Assembly (NCBI GenBank): GCA_043807765.1
Contig: JAZDFQ010000066.1
Span: forward strand, 62,001-126,000
Source: Stygiobacter sp043807765
GTDB taxonomy: Bacteria; Bacteroidota; Ignavibacteria; Ignavibacteriales; Melioribacteraceae
DNA: 64,000 nucleotides
Reading direction: 5' to 3'
A program made the translations under genes and the position numbers. Under the pieces are notes generated by a model. The model made no database searches, was not told the origin of the DNA, and worked only from the letters and a program-made list of their open reading frames with translations. Below are positions 54,166 to 63,128 of the stretch, one piece after another (position 1 is the first letter of the stretch; each line of letters starts with the position of its first letter).

Positions 54166-55097
54166 TGCGTAAAAAAATATCGGAAGTTGCCCAAAGTAAT
54201 TTTTACGGATTTGATATTAATCCCGACCTTGTTAAAGCAACTAAGATGAATATGGTAATGAATAATGATGGAAGCGGTAATATTTTGCAAAACGATTCGC
54301 TACTACCACCTCACGAATGGGAAGCCGAATTTAAGGACAAACTCGGTAAAGCTTTGGGCATTAACCCTCGTGAAATTACTAGTTCGGACGGTATTGAGTA
54401 TTTTGATGTAATAATTACAAATCCACCGTTTGGCAGTAAACTTCCAATAAGAGATAGTCACATACTTTCGCAGTTTAATATCGGTTACATTTGGCGTAAT
54501 GAACAATATCAAATAAAAGAGAAGAAAGTTAGAAGTGATGTATGGACCATCACTCCTAATCTTCAATCATCAGCTCCGCCAGAACAACTTTTTATTGAAA
54601 GATGTCTCCAGTTTCTTAAACCTGGTGGAAGATTAGCAATTGTCTTACCTGATTCTATTCTTGGCTCACCCGGTTTAGGTTATATTAGAAAATGGTTAAT
54701 TAAGAAAACAAAAATTATTGCAAGTATAGATTTGCATCCCGATACTTTTCAACCAAGAAATGGAACCCAGACCTCAATTTTAATACTTGAAAAAAAGAGC
54801 AAGAAACAGATTCAAAGGGAAGAGTCTGAAAATGTTATGCTCGATTATGAAATATTCATGACAATCATTGATAAGGTAGGCCATGATAAAAGAGGTAATC
54901 CTCTTTTCAAACGCGATAAATATGGAAATGAAATTCTTGTCCCCGATGATGATGTTAATTTTATAGAACTTGGTCATACTTCTGATGGAACGGCAACAGT
55001 AAAAAAAGCTTCTAAGAAAAAAGTGATTGATGATCAAACGCCTTTGATACCCGAGATTTTTGCTCAATGGAAAAAGCGAGAGGGTGTTCAATGGTAA
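54042..55097 (+). CDS. Restriction-modification RM subunit, C-terminal fragment
   Basis: Continues the methylase in another frame. True family sequence resumes at about 54099 (YRDAEEEFGRKRHEWSDHEKEL), so the apparent N-terminal 20 residues from 54042 are an artefact of frame. Contains FYGFDINPDLVKATKMNMVMN, catalytic NPPF (54420-54431), and GGRLAIVLPDSILGSPG. Removing two bases of the TA tract joins both parts into one 684-residue protein. Ends in TAA overlapping the ATG of the S subunit (ATGGTAA). Confidence 0.8.
   Translation: MWHWRLFSFGNESCCRAFIYRDAEEEFGRKRHEWSDHEKELMRKKISEVAQSNFYGFDINPDLVKATKMNMVMNNDGSGNILQNDSLLPPHEWEAEFKDKLGKALGINPREITSSDGIEYFDVIITNPPFGSKLPIRDSHILSQFNIGYIWRNEQYQIKEKKVRSDVWTITPNLQSSAPPEQLFIERCLQFLKPGGRLAIVLPDSILGSPGLGYIRKWLIKKTKIIASIDLHPDTFQPRNGTQTSILILEKKSKKQIQREESENVMLDYEIFMTIIDKVGHDKRGNPLFKRDKYGNEILVPDDDVNFIELGHTSDGTATVKKASKKKVIDDQTPLIPEIFAQWKKREGVQW
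54095..54102 (+). repeat. (TA)4 tract at the methylase frameshift
   Basis: Four TA units lie exactly where the reading frame breaks. With three units the frame is restored as EHLYRDAEEEFGRK. Could be a slippage mutation, a phase-variable switch or an assembly error. Confidence 0.7.
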
Positions 55098-56566
55098 CTC
55101 CTTTACGGAAAAATACCCAAGAAAATATTCACAAAACCGTACTATATCCAACCGAAGATGTAAAATGGACCTCAATTAAATTATCAGAGGTTGCCGAGCA
55201 AAAATATCGTTTCGAAGCTAATGTCTTTAATATTGAAGGTAAACACGCTAGAGAAATAATTAAACATTGTAATTTGCCGCTCAAATCACTTGGCGGTGTA
55301 AATGGTTTTACAGCATCTTATCATAGACCAAGATTTAAAAGAATATTCTTGAGTAAATCTCAAAACCCAATTTATCAGCCCTCCCAAATAATGGACCTAA
55401 ATCCTAAACCGGAATTGTTTATCTCTGATTTGACTAACACGAACATAGAGCAATTGAAAGTTAGGGAGGGACAGATATTAATGACTTGTTCGGGGACTAT
55501 TGGTAAATGCACGATTGTTTCGAAAACATTAGCTGATAAAATATTCAGTCATGACTTATTACGTATTAGTGTAATTGACCATATAGATCTTGGTTTTATA
55601 TACTCCTTTTTTAGAACTAAAATAGGACAGATTCTTATTAAGACAAATAATTATGGTGCAGTAATAAGTCATATTGAACCAGAACATCTTTCAAATATTC
55701 AAGTCCCTAATCCAAGTGATAAAATAAAAAGTAAAATAAATGATCTCATCAAAGAATCATTTGGATTACGAGATGAATCGAATGAATTAATTGAAAATGC
55801 GCAGAACATTTTAATTGCAGAATTAGACTTGCCGCCAATTGAAGAAATTGAAAAAGAATCTTTTCTTAAAAAAGATGATATAGAAAATTTCACTGTTCGG
55901 GCAAAAAACCTATCAAATCGTTTTGATGGCTCTTATCATCATCCTATTGTAAAAGAAATTATAAAACTGTTGCAGAAAAATTCAAAAGAAATAAAGCTGT
56001 TGGGTGATTCAGAATTAAGTAGTAATATAGTTCTACCTGGTCGTTTCAAAAGAATTTATGTCGAGGAAGAACAAGGCGCGGTGTTCTTTGGAGGTAAACA
56101 AATATTTGAATTGGACCCGAGCGATAAAAAATATTTATCATTAACTCACCATGCAGCACGTATTAATAATCAGCTTACACTTAAGCAAAATATGATTTTA
56201 ATTACATGCAGTGGAACTATAGGTAAAGTTGCGCTTGTCCTAAAGCATTGGGAAGGATGGACAGCCAATCAACATATATTAAGAATTGTTCCAAATGATT
56301 CTAACATTGCCGGCTATTTATATACATGGTTAAATACCGATTATGGTTATGAACTTATTAAACGCTTTACTTATGGTTCGGTCGTTGATGAAATAGATAA
56401 TTATCAAGTAGCTCAAGTTCAAATACCCATACTCAAAAATTCTGAAACAATAAAAGAAATAAACGATTTGGTTCTTAAAGCCAATGACATGCGCAGCCAA
56501 GCATACAATCTCGAACAAGAAGCAATAAAAATTGTAAATGAGGAAATGATTTATCGTAATGACTAG
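55091..56566 (+). CDS. Restriction-modification specificity subunit (HsdS-like)
   Basis: 491 residues from ATG 55091, which overlaps the upstream stop and has GAGAGGG before it. Two target-recognition domains of similar build: TRD1 (about 20-230) with QILMTCSGTIGKCTIV and TRD2 (about 270-470) with MILITCSGTIGKVALV, each followed by a coiled coil spacer. Chooses the two half-sites of the DNA target for the fused nuclease-methylase upstream. No separate HsdR helicase gene is nearby. Confidence 0.88.
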   Translation: MVTPLRKNTQENIHKTVLYPTEDVKWTSIKLSEVAEQKYRFEANVFNIEGKHAREIIKHCNLPLKSLGGVNGFTASYHRPRFKRIFLSKSQNPIYQPSQIMDLNPKPELFISDLTNTNIEQLKVREGQILMTCSGTIGKCTIVSKTLADKIFSHDLLRISVIDHIDLGFIYSFFRTKIGQILIKTNNYGAVISHIEPEHLSNIQVPNPSDKIKSKINDLIKESFGLRDESNELIENAQNILIAELDLPPIEEIEKESFLKKDDIENFTVRAKNLSNRFDGSYHHPIVKEIIKLLQKNSKEIKLLGDSELSSNIVLPGRFKRIYVEEEQGAVFFGGKQIFELDPSDKKYLSLTHHAARINNQLTLKQNMILITCSGTIGKVALVLKHWEGWTANQHILRIVPNDSNIAGYLYTWLNTDYGYELIKRFTYGSVVDEIDNYQVAQVQIPILKNSETIKEINDLVLKANDMRSQAYNLEQEAIKIVNEEMIYRND

Positions 56567-56643
56567 TTACAGTGCTTCATTACTAAAAGTATTGAATACA
56601 TTAAACTAATTCAAAACCGCAAAATATTTAATTGAAAAGCGGG

Positions 56644-56676
56644 TTATAAAAAAGAAACCCCGAATTGCTTCGGGGT
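56644..56676 (-). terminator. Minus-oriented hairpin with T tract in the NYN gene leader
   Basis: 7-bp stem CCCCGAA/TTCGGGG with a loop of four. On the minus strand it is followed by TTTCTTTTTT. No minus-strand gene ends here; a second stem CTAAAGAT/ATCTTTAG (56681-56688, 56692-56699) lies next to it. Confidence 0.55.
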
Positions 56677-56742
56677 CAAACTAAAGATGCTATCTTTAGC
56701 GCTGTAAAATCTAGGACAAAAATATAGTTTGGATGTAATACA

Positions 56743-57384
56743 ATGCAAGTAAATAATGCTGTACCAGTAAAACAAAGAGTAATAGTTTATGTAGATGGGT
56801 TTAACCTCTATTTTGGAATAAAAACCAAGAAATGGAAAAATTTTTATTGGTTGAACATACAAAAACTCGCTCAAAACTTGTTAAAACCAAACCAAGAACT
56901 TGTTTATACAAAGTATTTTACTTCAAGGATTTCTTTCCCGCCGGAGAAAGCGAAGCGGCAAGGTACATATATAGAATCTCTTGAGACTTTAGCTGATTTC
57001 AACCTTTTTTATGGTAATTATCAATCCAATTCTAAAACTTGTCTAAAGTGCGGTAATATTAGTTCAACACCTAATGAAAAAATGACGGATGTAAATATTG
57101 CCGTAGAAATGCTTTCAGATGCTTTCCAAAATTCTTTCGACCTAGCTATTCTGGTTTCCGGTGATAGTGACTTGACGGCTCCAATTCTAAAGATTAAAGA
57201 ACTATTTAATACAAAGAAAATAGTTATGGCTTTCCCGCCGGAAAGGTTTTCTTTTTCTTTATCTCAAATATCGGATGGACATTTTATGATAGGAAATAAA
57301 ACTTTAGCAAAAAGTGTTTTCCCTGATGAAGTAGCTAAGAAAGATGGGTATGTTTTAAAAAGACCCGATAGGTGGAAAATTTGA
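56743..57384 (+). CDS. NYN-domain (PIN-like) nuclease
   Basis: 213 residues. NYN fold: VIVYVDGFNLYFG at the start, TDVNIAVEMLSDAF, and AILVSGDSDLTAPI, giving the acidic residues of the metal site. A CLKCGN pair may bind zinc. Such proteins act on RNA and are common in defence regions; here it follows a restriction-modification pair on the same strand after a 176-bp gap. Role unproven. Confidence 0.88.
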   Translation: MQVNNAVPVKQRVIVYVDGFNLYFGIKTKKWKNFYWLNIQKLAQNLLKPNQELVYTKYFTSRISFPPEKAKRQGTYIESLETLADFNLFYGNYQSNSKTCLKCGNISSTPNEKMTDVNIAVEMLSDAFQNSFDLAILVSGDSDLTAPILKIKELFNTKKIVMAFPPERFSFSLSQISDGHFMIGNKTLAKSVFPDEVAKKDGYVLKRPDRWKI

Positions 57385-57504
57385 TTTAATGCTATTAAGA
57401 GAATTACATCTAAAATGTTCCTTAAACTTTACCCACACTCTTGCTTTGTCATTACCACTTTGCTTACATCAAATAGAAACAACAATGAGTGAGAACGAAG
57501 TTGC

Positions 57505-57547
57505 TTATTCTTCGCTCTACACTCTTCGTTCTACGTTCTTCACTCAA
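57505..57547. repeat. Dispersed GAAGAACG repeat, copy 2 (inverted)
   Basis: CTTCGCTCTACACTCTTCGTTCTACGTTCTTCACTC, split by position here over 57509-57545, is the reverse complement of the words at 37838-37870. It can pair with GAGTGAGAACGAAG just upstream to form a hairpin that may end the NYN transcript. Confidence 0.5.
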
Positions 57548-57882
57548 TCATAGTACGGAATAATCTCGCTTCCCATAAATTTTAACACTGCCGCAATAAC
57601 GCCAAGATCATCAAGGTAACCGATAAGCGGAGCTAAATCCGGAATAGCATCAATAGGACTGATGAAATAAATCAGTGCGCCGACTACAATTGATTTTCTG
57701 TACCAAGGAACATGGCGGTCGCGCATATAACGGTAAAGCGCTTTTACATCTTTAGCAAAACGGATTTTGCTTCCGGCTTTTTCAACCTTTTCCCAAAGAT
57801 TATCTTGAACGTATGCGCTGCCCCGCTCAACTTTCTCTTCGTTGTTGTACTGATCGTCCAGCTCATTAATATCATAATTCAT
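57544..57882 (-). CDS. DUF1232 (YkvA-like) membrane protein
   Basis: 112 residues. Core YRKSIVVGALIYFISPIDAIPDLAPLIGYLDDLGVI is the DUF1232 signature, with a hydrophobic segment and the conserved SPIDxIPD. Function of the family unknown. 12 bp after the S9 peptidase gene start of stop region: same strand, downstream of the S9 gene. Confidence 0.9.
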   Translation of the reverse strand: MNYDINELDDQYNNEEKVERGSAYVQDNLWEKVEKAGSKIRFAKDVKALYRYMRDRHVPWYRKSIVVGALIYFISPIDAIPDLAPLIGYLDDLGVIAAVLKFMGSEIIPYYD

Positions 57883-57894
57883 TTTAAGCCCCTT

Positions 57895-59931
57895 TTATTT
57901 TTTGAATTGTTCTATCCAATCGAAAACAGTATTGTACCACAAACGTGAGTTTTGCGGTTTGAGTACAAAGTGAGTTTCATCCGGGAAGTAAAGGAACTTG
58001 CTGGGTACACCTCTTCTTTGCAAGTATGTGAAATGCTGAAATCCTTGTTCTTCCGGAACGCGGAAATCCATTCCTCCTTGAACTACAAGTACCGGAGTTT
58101 TAACATTCTTTGCATAGCGATGAGGAGAAAACTTATCGTACAGTGCCTTGTTGGACCAAGGCGTTCCTTTGTTATCCCATTCCGGAAACCAAAGCTGTTC
58201 GGTTGTTCCATACATACTTTCCAGATTGAAAACACCGGCGTGGCAAATTAGCGCGTTGAAGCGGTTTGTTTGAGTTGAAATCCAAGCAGTCATGTATCCG
58301 CCGTAAGAACCGCCGGCAGCAAATAGATTTTTTGAATCAATAAACTTGTATTGCTTGATTGCGTTATCAACACAGCTCATAATGTCTGTGTAAGGTTTGC
58401 CGCCCCAATCGCCGCTGATTGCATCTGTAAACTTCTGCCCAAATCCGGTAGAGCCTCGGAAGTTTGGTGCAATTACTACATAACCTTTTGATGCGAAGAG
58501 CTGCAAGTTCCATCTAAAATGAAATTGATCTGAAGTTGTTCCTTGCGGTCCGCCATGAATTACAACAAGCATCGGATATTTTTTGCTTGCATCAAAAAAT
58601 GGCGGCTTGATTAATAACGATTGAATTTGCACACCATCTTTAGCTTTCGTCCAAAATGATTCTGTTGCATTCATATCAAGCTTAGCAAGCAACTCTTTAT
58701 TGAGGTTGGTAAGCTGCTTGATTTCTCCGCCAACTAAATCCATAGCGCAAAGTTCTATCGGCATACTACTCTTCTGATGCTTGAAGTATAGTGTATTTCC
58801 ATCTGGCGAAATTTCTATGTCGTTGCTGTATGCGTGTTTAACCAACAAGGTGAGCTCACTTGTTGTAATATCCAATTTATAAATAGAATGAAACGATTCA
58901 CGGTCAGCATCAAAGTAAATGAATTTTGAATCTGGTGAGAAAACAACTTTACCGACAGAGATATCAATTTTCGCAGTTATGTCTTTTGTTTGTTTTGTAG
59001 TTCTATCATAAAGCATCAATCTAAGTTTGTCCGCTTCAAAGCCGGCACGTTCCATAGAAAGAAACGCTAAATATTTTCCGTCAGGTGAATAAACCGGTTG
59101 GTTATCATTGCCTTTGCTTGTAGAAATTTTATTGTCTCGTACACCGGATTCCGGACTAATAAGAGCTATGTCGTTATTTGTGCTGTTTGCAAGCTTAGTA
59201 CCAGAATTCTTATCGTAACTATCATAATTGATTGTTACCGCAACTTCTTTTTTATCCGGTGCAAAAGTATAATCGCCATGTCCTCCCAAAGCTATTGGAG
59301 GTACATCGGCAAAACTTCCTTTTGTTAAATCAGTTATTTCTTTTGTCTCTAAATTCATCAAGAAAAGATGACTCACTTTCTCGCCTCGCCAATCATTAAA
59401 ATTGCGGAAGTAGAGACTAGTGAAAATTTTTGCTTTCACTTTACTTTGTTCTGTTTCTTTATCTCTCTTTTCGTTGCATTCTTGCCCGTCACAATCCGGA
59501 TATACGGATGAAACAAACAAAATAACTTTTCCGCTTTTATGCCAAACTAAACCGGAAGCGCCGGTGTAGAGAGTTGTAAGCTGTTCATCATTTTTACCAT
59601 CCAGATCGCAGAGCCAAATTTGTCCTTTCATTTCGTAAGCAATCTTTTTCCCATCCGGAGAAAAGTTAGGCGCACTTTCACCGACCTCACTATTCTTTAA
59701 TGGCTTCAATCCGGTTCCGTCTGTATTCATAATCCAGATGTCGGAATTGCCTTTGTTCACTTCCATGTTATATGTTGTTACCGCAAACGCAATTAGCTTG
59801 CCGTCCGGCGATAAAGTATAGTCACCAATGCGTTTCATCTTCCATAAATCTTCTATTGTAATTGCTCTTTTCTGTGCGGATATAAATGTGAAAGCCACAA
59901 GTATTAACATAAAGCGAAGAAAGTATTTCAT
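57895..59931 (-). CDS. S9 family prolyl oligopeptidase-like peptidase
   Basis: 678 residues with signal peptide (ending TFISAQK). N-terminal seven-blade beta-propeller with WD40-like PD40 motifs (LSPDGKLIAF, FSPDGKKIAYE, YSPDGKYLAFL), then alpha/beta-hydrolase: GGPQGTTSDQFHFRWN, nucleophile in AAGGSYGGYM, Asp in GGMDFRVP and His in DETHFV. Secreted or periplasmic exopeptidase acting on short peptides, complementing the S46 and M1 peptidases in the window. Confidence 0.95.
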   Translation of the reverse strand: MKYFLRFMLILVAFTFISAQKRAITIEDLWKMKRIGDYTLSPDGKLIAFAVTTYNMEVNKGNSDIWIMNTDGTGLKPLKNSEVGESAPNFSPDGKKIAYEMKGQIWLCDLDGKNDEQLTTLYTGASGLVWHKSGKVILFVSSVYPDCDGQECNEKRDKETEQSKVKAKIFTSLYFRNFNDWRGEKVSHLFLMNLETKEITDLTKGSFADVPPIALGGHGDYTFAPDKKEVAVTINYDSYDKNSGTKLANSTNNDIALISPESGVRDNKISTSKGNDNQPVYSPDGKYLAFLSMERAGFEADKLRLMLYDRTTKQTKDITAKIDISVGKVVFSPDSKFIYFDADRESFHSIYKLDITTSELTLLVKHAYSNDIEISPDGNTLYFKHQKSSMPIELCAMDLVGGEIKQLTNLNKELLAKLDMNATESFWTKAKDGVQIQSLLIKPPFFDASKKYPMLVVIHGGPQGTTSDQFHFRWNLQLFASKGYVVIAPNFRGSTGFGQKFTDAISGDWGGKPYTDIMSCVDNAIKQYKFIDSKNLFAAGGSYGGYMTAWISTQTNRFNALICHAGVFNLESMYGTTEQLWFPEWDNKGTPWSNKALYDKFSPHRYAKNVKTPVLVVQGGMDFRVPEEQGFQHFTYLQRRGVPSKFLYFPDETHFVLKPQNSRLWYNTVFDWIEQFKK

Positions 59932-60001
59932 TGCTGCCTCGAATGTTTTTTTAGTAAGTGTAAATTAGGAAAAGCAAAGTGGAAATTAAATACCAATCTT
60001 A

Positions 60002-60519
60002 TTACTTGTGTAGAGGTAAAGTTCTAATACGGATTTTTTCCGGTTCAATAAGAATGGGAGAACCGTTTATTAATTCGGCGCTATGATTTTCCGTAATTAC
60101 TTTAATAGCTGATAACTGAGTTTGGGGATTGTAAGTAAAAAATCTGAAAAGGATAACAGAAGGAAGATTCTTATTCCATCTGGAAAGCAAATAACCAAAA
60201 TCAGTATCTGCCGTAATGATTATAAAATTATTTTCAAAAGCGAATTCGAATATCTCCTGGTCGGTCGAATTTTGCTTACTAACTGAAGTTACGCAAGAGC
60301 TGAACTTTATGAAGTTTTCTTAGTGAAACTTGGTGACTTTGTGCCCTAGTGGCTCGATTTCTTATATTTTCCTTTGCCACCAAGTCACAAAAGCACCAAG
60401 AAATCACTAAGTGCGTAACTTCAGTTACTAATATCTTTTACATGAATACTTTCAAAACCTATGGTTGAGATTAAAGCGGAAAGCTTAGGAGAAAGGTTGT
60501 TGTCAATTAGAAATTTCAT
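60002..60519 (-). pseudogene. DUF5615 PIN-like toxin split by a MITE
   Basis: Reading starts at ATG 60519 with MKFLIDNNLSPKLSALIS and runs to VKDIS, where the element begins and gives a stop. After the element the same protein continues (STDQEIFEFAFENNFIIITADTDFGYLL, then SVILFRFF) to the stop at 60002. Removing the 142-bp core plus one 7-bp flank leaves 369 bases, a clean 122-residue ORF, the normal length of DUF5615 (PIN-like, with the acidic DNN and TADTDFG). The intact antitoxin starts directly upstream. The toxin is inactive as it stands. Confidence 0.85.
60283..60424. mobile_element. MITE-like element, copy 2, inside the toxin gene
   Basis: 142-bp core, the same length as copy 1 and differing at only a few positions, with the same 13-bp terminal inverted repeats. 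Flanked by TTACTAA on both sides (60276-60282, 60425-60431). An alternative reading places the ends two bases inside a TA duplication, as for IS630/mariner elements; both readings restore the toxin frame. Confidence 0.88.
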
Positions 60520-60747
60520 CTATATTGCTAAAGGTAGTTCTCGGTAACGTAGTTGCTCGGATGCAAATTTTAGCGCTTCCTTTATGTCTTCTTTTTCTAA
60601 CTCGGGATGTTCCGTTAGAATGTAATTCTCTTCATAACCTTCAGCTAACATTGCAATAATTGATGAAACCGGCATTCTAAGATCTCGTATGCAAGGAACG
60701 CCACCCATTTTATTAGGATCAATCATTATTCGTTTATAGTTGTACAT
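60520..60747 (-). CDS. DUF433 antitoxin
   Basis: 75 residues: IMIDPNKMGGVPCIRDLRMPVSSIIAMLAEGYEENYILTEHPELEKEDIKEAL is the DUF433 helix-turn-helix domain, the usual partner of DUF5615 toxins. Its TAG is directly followed by the ATG of the toxin gene. Still intact although the toxin has been split. Confidence 0.9.
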   Translation of the reverse strand: MYNYKRIMIDPNKMGGVPCIRDLRMPVSSIIAMLAEGYEENYILTEHPELEKEDIKEALKFASEQLRYRELPLAI

Positions 60748-60864
60748 TTTGTTTCCTTTATTTCCGTAATCAATTTACTGAATGATTTTTCCAAATTAAA
60801 GTGAAATGGAACTGTTAAGATTACATCTGCGTTGTAATTAAAAACGATATAGAAAAGACAATAG

Positions 60865-61467
60865 ATGCCTAAACATGCTAAAACCAAGAACAATGTACAC
60901 GAACTAATAAGAAAGCGGTGGAGCGCGCGTTCATTTTCGGAAAAAGAAATTACACAGGAGGAACTGGAAACAATACTTGAAGCGGCAGGCTGGGCTTTCA
61001 GTTCTATGAATTATCAACCATGGCGTTATGTTTATTCTCACAAAAAAGAGGAAGCTGCTTTTGAAAAACTTGCCGAGTGTCTTTCCGGCGGGAACAAACC
61101 ATGGGCAAAAGATGCATCTATATTGCTTGTTTCTCTAGCAAAAAAGAACTTTGACAACGGCTTGTCAAATCCTTCCGCTTTACATGATGTGGGAGCGGCA
61201 AACACAACATTAATGCTTCAAGCCGCATCTATGAATATTTATGGGCGCTTGATGGGATCTTTTGATAGGAAGAAAACTATTGAGCTTTTGAATATTGATA
61301 CGACTGAATATGAGCCTATAGTTATTATTGCCTTGGGTTATCTTGATACACCGGGAAAATTGAATGAGCCTTACCGAACACGTGAAGCTTCGCCACGTAC
61401 TCGCAAAGAAGTTACCGAGTTTACTACTGAGTTTAAGAGTGAAACTGAAGAAGTGTTAACCATTTAA
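60865..61467 (+). CDS. Nitroreductase-family protein
   Basis: 200 residues, FMN-dependent nitroreductase fold: RWSARSFSEKEITQEELETILEAAGWAFSSMNYQPWRYV is the N-terminal signature, with FMN-contacting Arg and Ser. Middle part SALHDVGAANTTLMLQA and VIIALGYLD. Reduces nitro or quinone-type substrates with NAD(P)H; substrate unknown. Stands alone. Confidence 0.92.
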   Translation: MPKHAKTKNNVHELIRKRWSARSFSEKEITQEELETILEAAGWAFSSMNYQPWRYVYSHKKEEAAFEKLAECLSGGNKPWAKDASILLVSLAKKNFDNGLSNPSALHDVGAANTTLMLQAASMNIYGRLMGSFDRKKTIELLNIDTTEYEPIVIIALGYLDTPGKLNEPYRTREASPRTRKEVTEFTTEFKSETEEVLTI

Positions 61468-61480
61468 TTTGCTTTGTAAA

Positions 61481-61596
61481 CTTTGCGGCTCAATTTCTTA
61501 TATTTTCTTTTGCCACCAAATTGCAAGCCTGCCCGCCACATAGAATATACTTTAGAAGGCGGGAACACCAAGGAATCACAAAGGGCGTAACTTCAG
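61481..61596. mobile_element. MITE-like element, copy 3 (partial, interrupted)
   Basis: Matches the right half of copies 1 and 2 (GGCTCAATTTCTTATATTTTC, GCCACCAA, AATCACAAAG, GCGTAACTTCAG) but lacks the left end. About 45 bases with inverted ends CCCGCC/GGCGGG are inserted in the middle. Right flank starts TTAGTAA. A decayed copy, downstream of the nitroreductase gene. Confidence 0.72.
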
Positions 61597-61678
61597 TTAG
61601 TAATGAGAATGCATTCAATTAGGATTAATGAAATGTAGGGAAAAAGAAATAGTCTTTTTCCCTTTTATGAAGTTATAC

Positions 61679-62974
61679 TTAAACTTTTATTTCGGTCGCA
61701 TCCACCCAGCTTGCAAGGACAATATCGCCGCCAACATTAACAACGGTGCGGCTCATATCTAAAATTCTATCCACTCCAAGTATAATTCCAATTCCTTCTG
61801 CCGGGATGCCCACAGTTTGCAATACCATAACAACGAGAGGAAGGGAGCCACCGGGAACTCCGGCAGTTCCAACACCAGCCAGAATAGAAAGGAAGACAAC
61901 AAGTAATTGTTGAACTAAAGTAAGATCAATGCCGTAAAACTGAGCGAGGAATAACACAGTAATTCCCTCATACAAAGCAGTTCCGTTTTGGTTTGCTGTT
62001 GAACCTATTGTTAACACAAAATTTGTTATGTCTTTATCCAACTTAAGTTTTTCAATTGAAACACGAATTGAAGTTGGAAGTGTTGCGTTGGATGAGCTTG
62101 TTGAAAATGCTGTTAAAATTACTTCGCTCAAATTCTTAAAAAACTCTTTAGGATTTTTCTTAACAGCGTATTTTATAATAACTCCATATGTAATAAAAAA
62201 GTGAATTGTTAACGCAGCCATTACTACCAGAACATACTTCAGCAGCATACCAATAATTTGAAACCCGAGTTGAGAAGCAGTGGAAAATATAAGCGCCGCA
62301 ACGCCATACGGAGCTAATTTCATTGCGAAATCAATAATTTTCATCACTACATCGTAAATGCTTTGCAGTACTTTTGTTAACGGATCAATCTTTTCTTTGT
62401 CGGAAACCGACATCGCTATTCCAAAAATCAGCGCAAAGAACATAATAGAAAGCAATCCGCCGCCACGGTAATTCGGATCGAGAAAGCTTACAATATCAAC
62501 AAATGGATTTCGAGGAATTATATCAACTAAAATTTGCGTAAACGATTTTGCCTCTTTTGCGGAAGTTAAAATGCCGCTGACATTTTGTTTGTTGGTAATT
62601 GTTTGGATTAGCGTGGTTCTATCTTGTTCGCTAATTCCGGTTCCGGGTTGAAAAACATTTACAAGCGTCATTCCAATTACAACCGAAACAGCAGTGATGA
62701 TGATGGTAAATATTAAAACTTTACCGCCAATTCTTCCAATCTTTTTCAAATCTCTAAAATCTGCTACACCTAAAACGATGGCAGTAAAAATTAGAGGAAC
62801 GATGATCATGAAGATCATTCTTAGGAATATTTGTCCTATTGGATAAGCAACACTTGTAACAAGCCACAAAACATTCTGGTTACCCGGTAAAAATACGTTG
62901 CATAACAGACCAATAATTAAACCACTTAAAAGCCCAATAAAAATTTTAATGTGGAGCGGAAGTTTCTTTTTCAT
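61679..62974 (-). CDS. Dicarboxylate/amino acid:cation symporter (DAACS family)
   Basis: 431 residues with eight predicted helices and two re-entrant loops. Signatures: AFSTSSSNATLPTSI (the serine-rich hairpin), TIGSTANQNGTALYEG (NMDGT-like, here NQNGT), and GVPGGSLPLVVMVLQTVGIP, ending in helix 8 with DRILDMSRTVVNVGGD. Imports C4-dicarboxylates or glutamate/aspartate with Na+ or H+. Lone gene. Confidence 0.95.
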   Translation of the reverse strand: MKKKLPLHIKIFIGLLSGLIIGLLCNVFLPGNQNVLWLVTSVAYPIGQIFLRMIFMIIVPLIFTAIVLGVADFRDLKKIGRIGGKVLIFTIIITAVSVVIGMTLVNVFQPGTGISEQDRTTLIQTITNKQNVSGILTSAKEAKSFTQILVDIIPRNPFVDIVSFLDPNYRGGGLLSIMFFALIFGIAMSVSDKEKIDPLTKVLQSIYDVVMKIIDFAMKLAPYGVAALIFSTASQLGFQIIGMLLKYVLVVMAALTIHFFITYGVIIKYAVKKNPKEFFKNLSEVILTAFSTSSSNATLPTSIRVSIEKLKLDKDITNFVLTIGSTANQNGTALYEGITVLFLAQFYGIDLTLVQQLLVVFLSILAGVGTAGVPGGSLPLVVMVLQTVGIPAEGIGIILGVDRILDMSRTVVNVGGDIVLASWVDATEIKV

Positions 62975-63128
62975 AAAAATCCGTTTGGATAGTTTGGAAT
63001 CACACTTTTGAAATTAACGAATTAAACTCATCTCTAAAAGAAAAGGTGTTAATTTTACGGTGATAAATATTTCACTTTTTACTAAACAACTACTTTGATA
63101 TTTTGACTCAAAATTAAACGGCGCATAA

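Noticed and set aside
56644..56720. Possible tRNA-like fold formed by two adjacent hairpins
   Set aside because: No 7-bp acceptor stem, no CCA-adjacent pairing and no GTTCGA-type T loop; hairpin plus T tract fits a terminator better.
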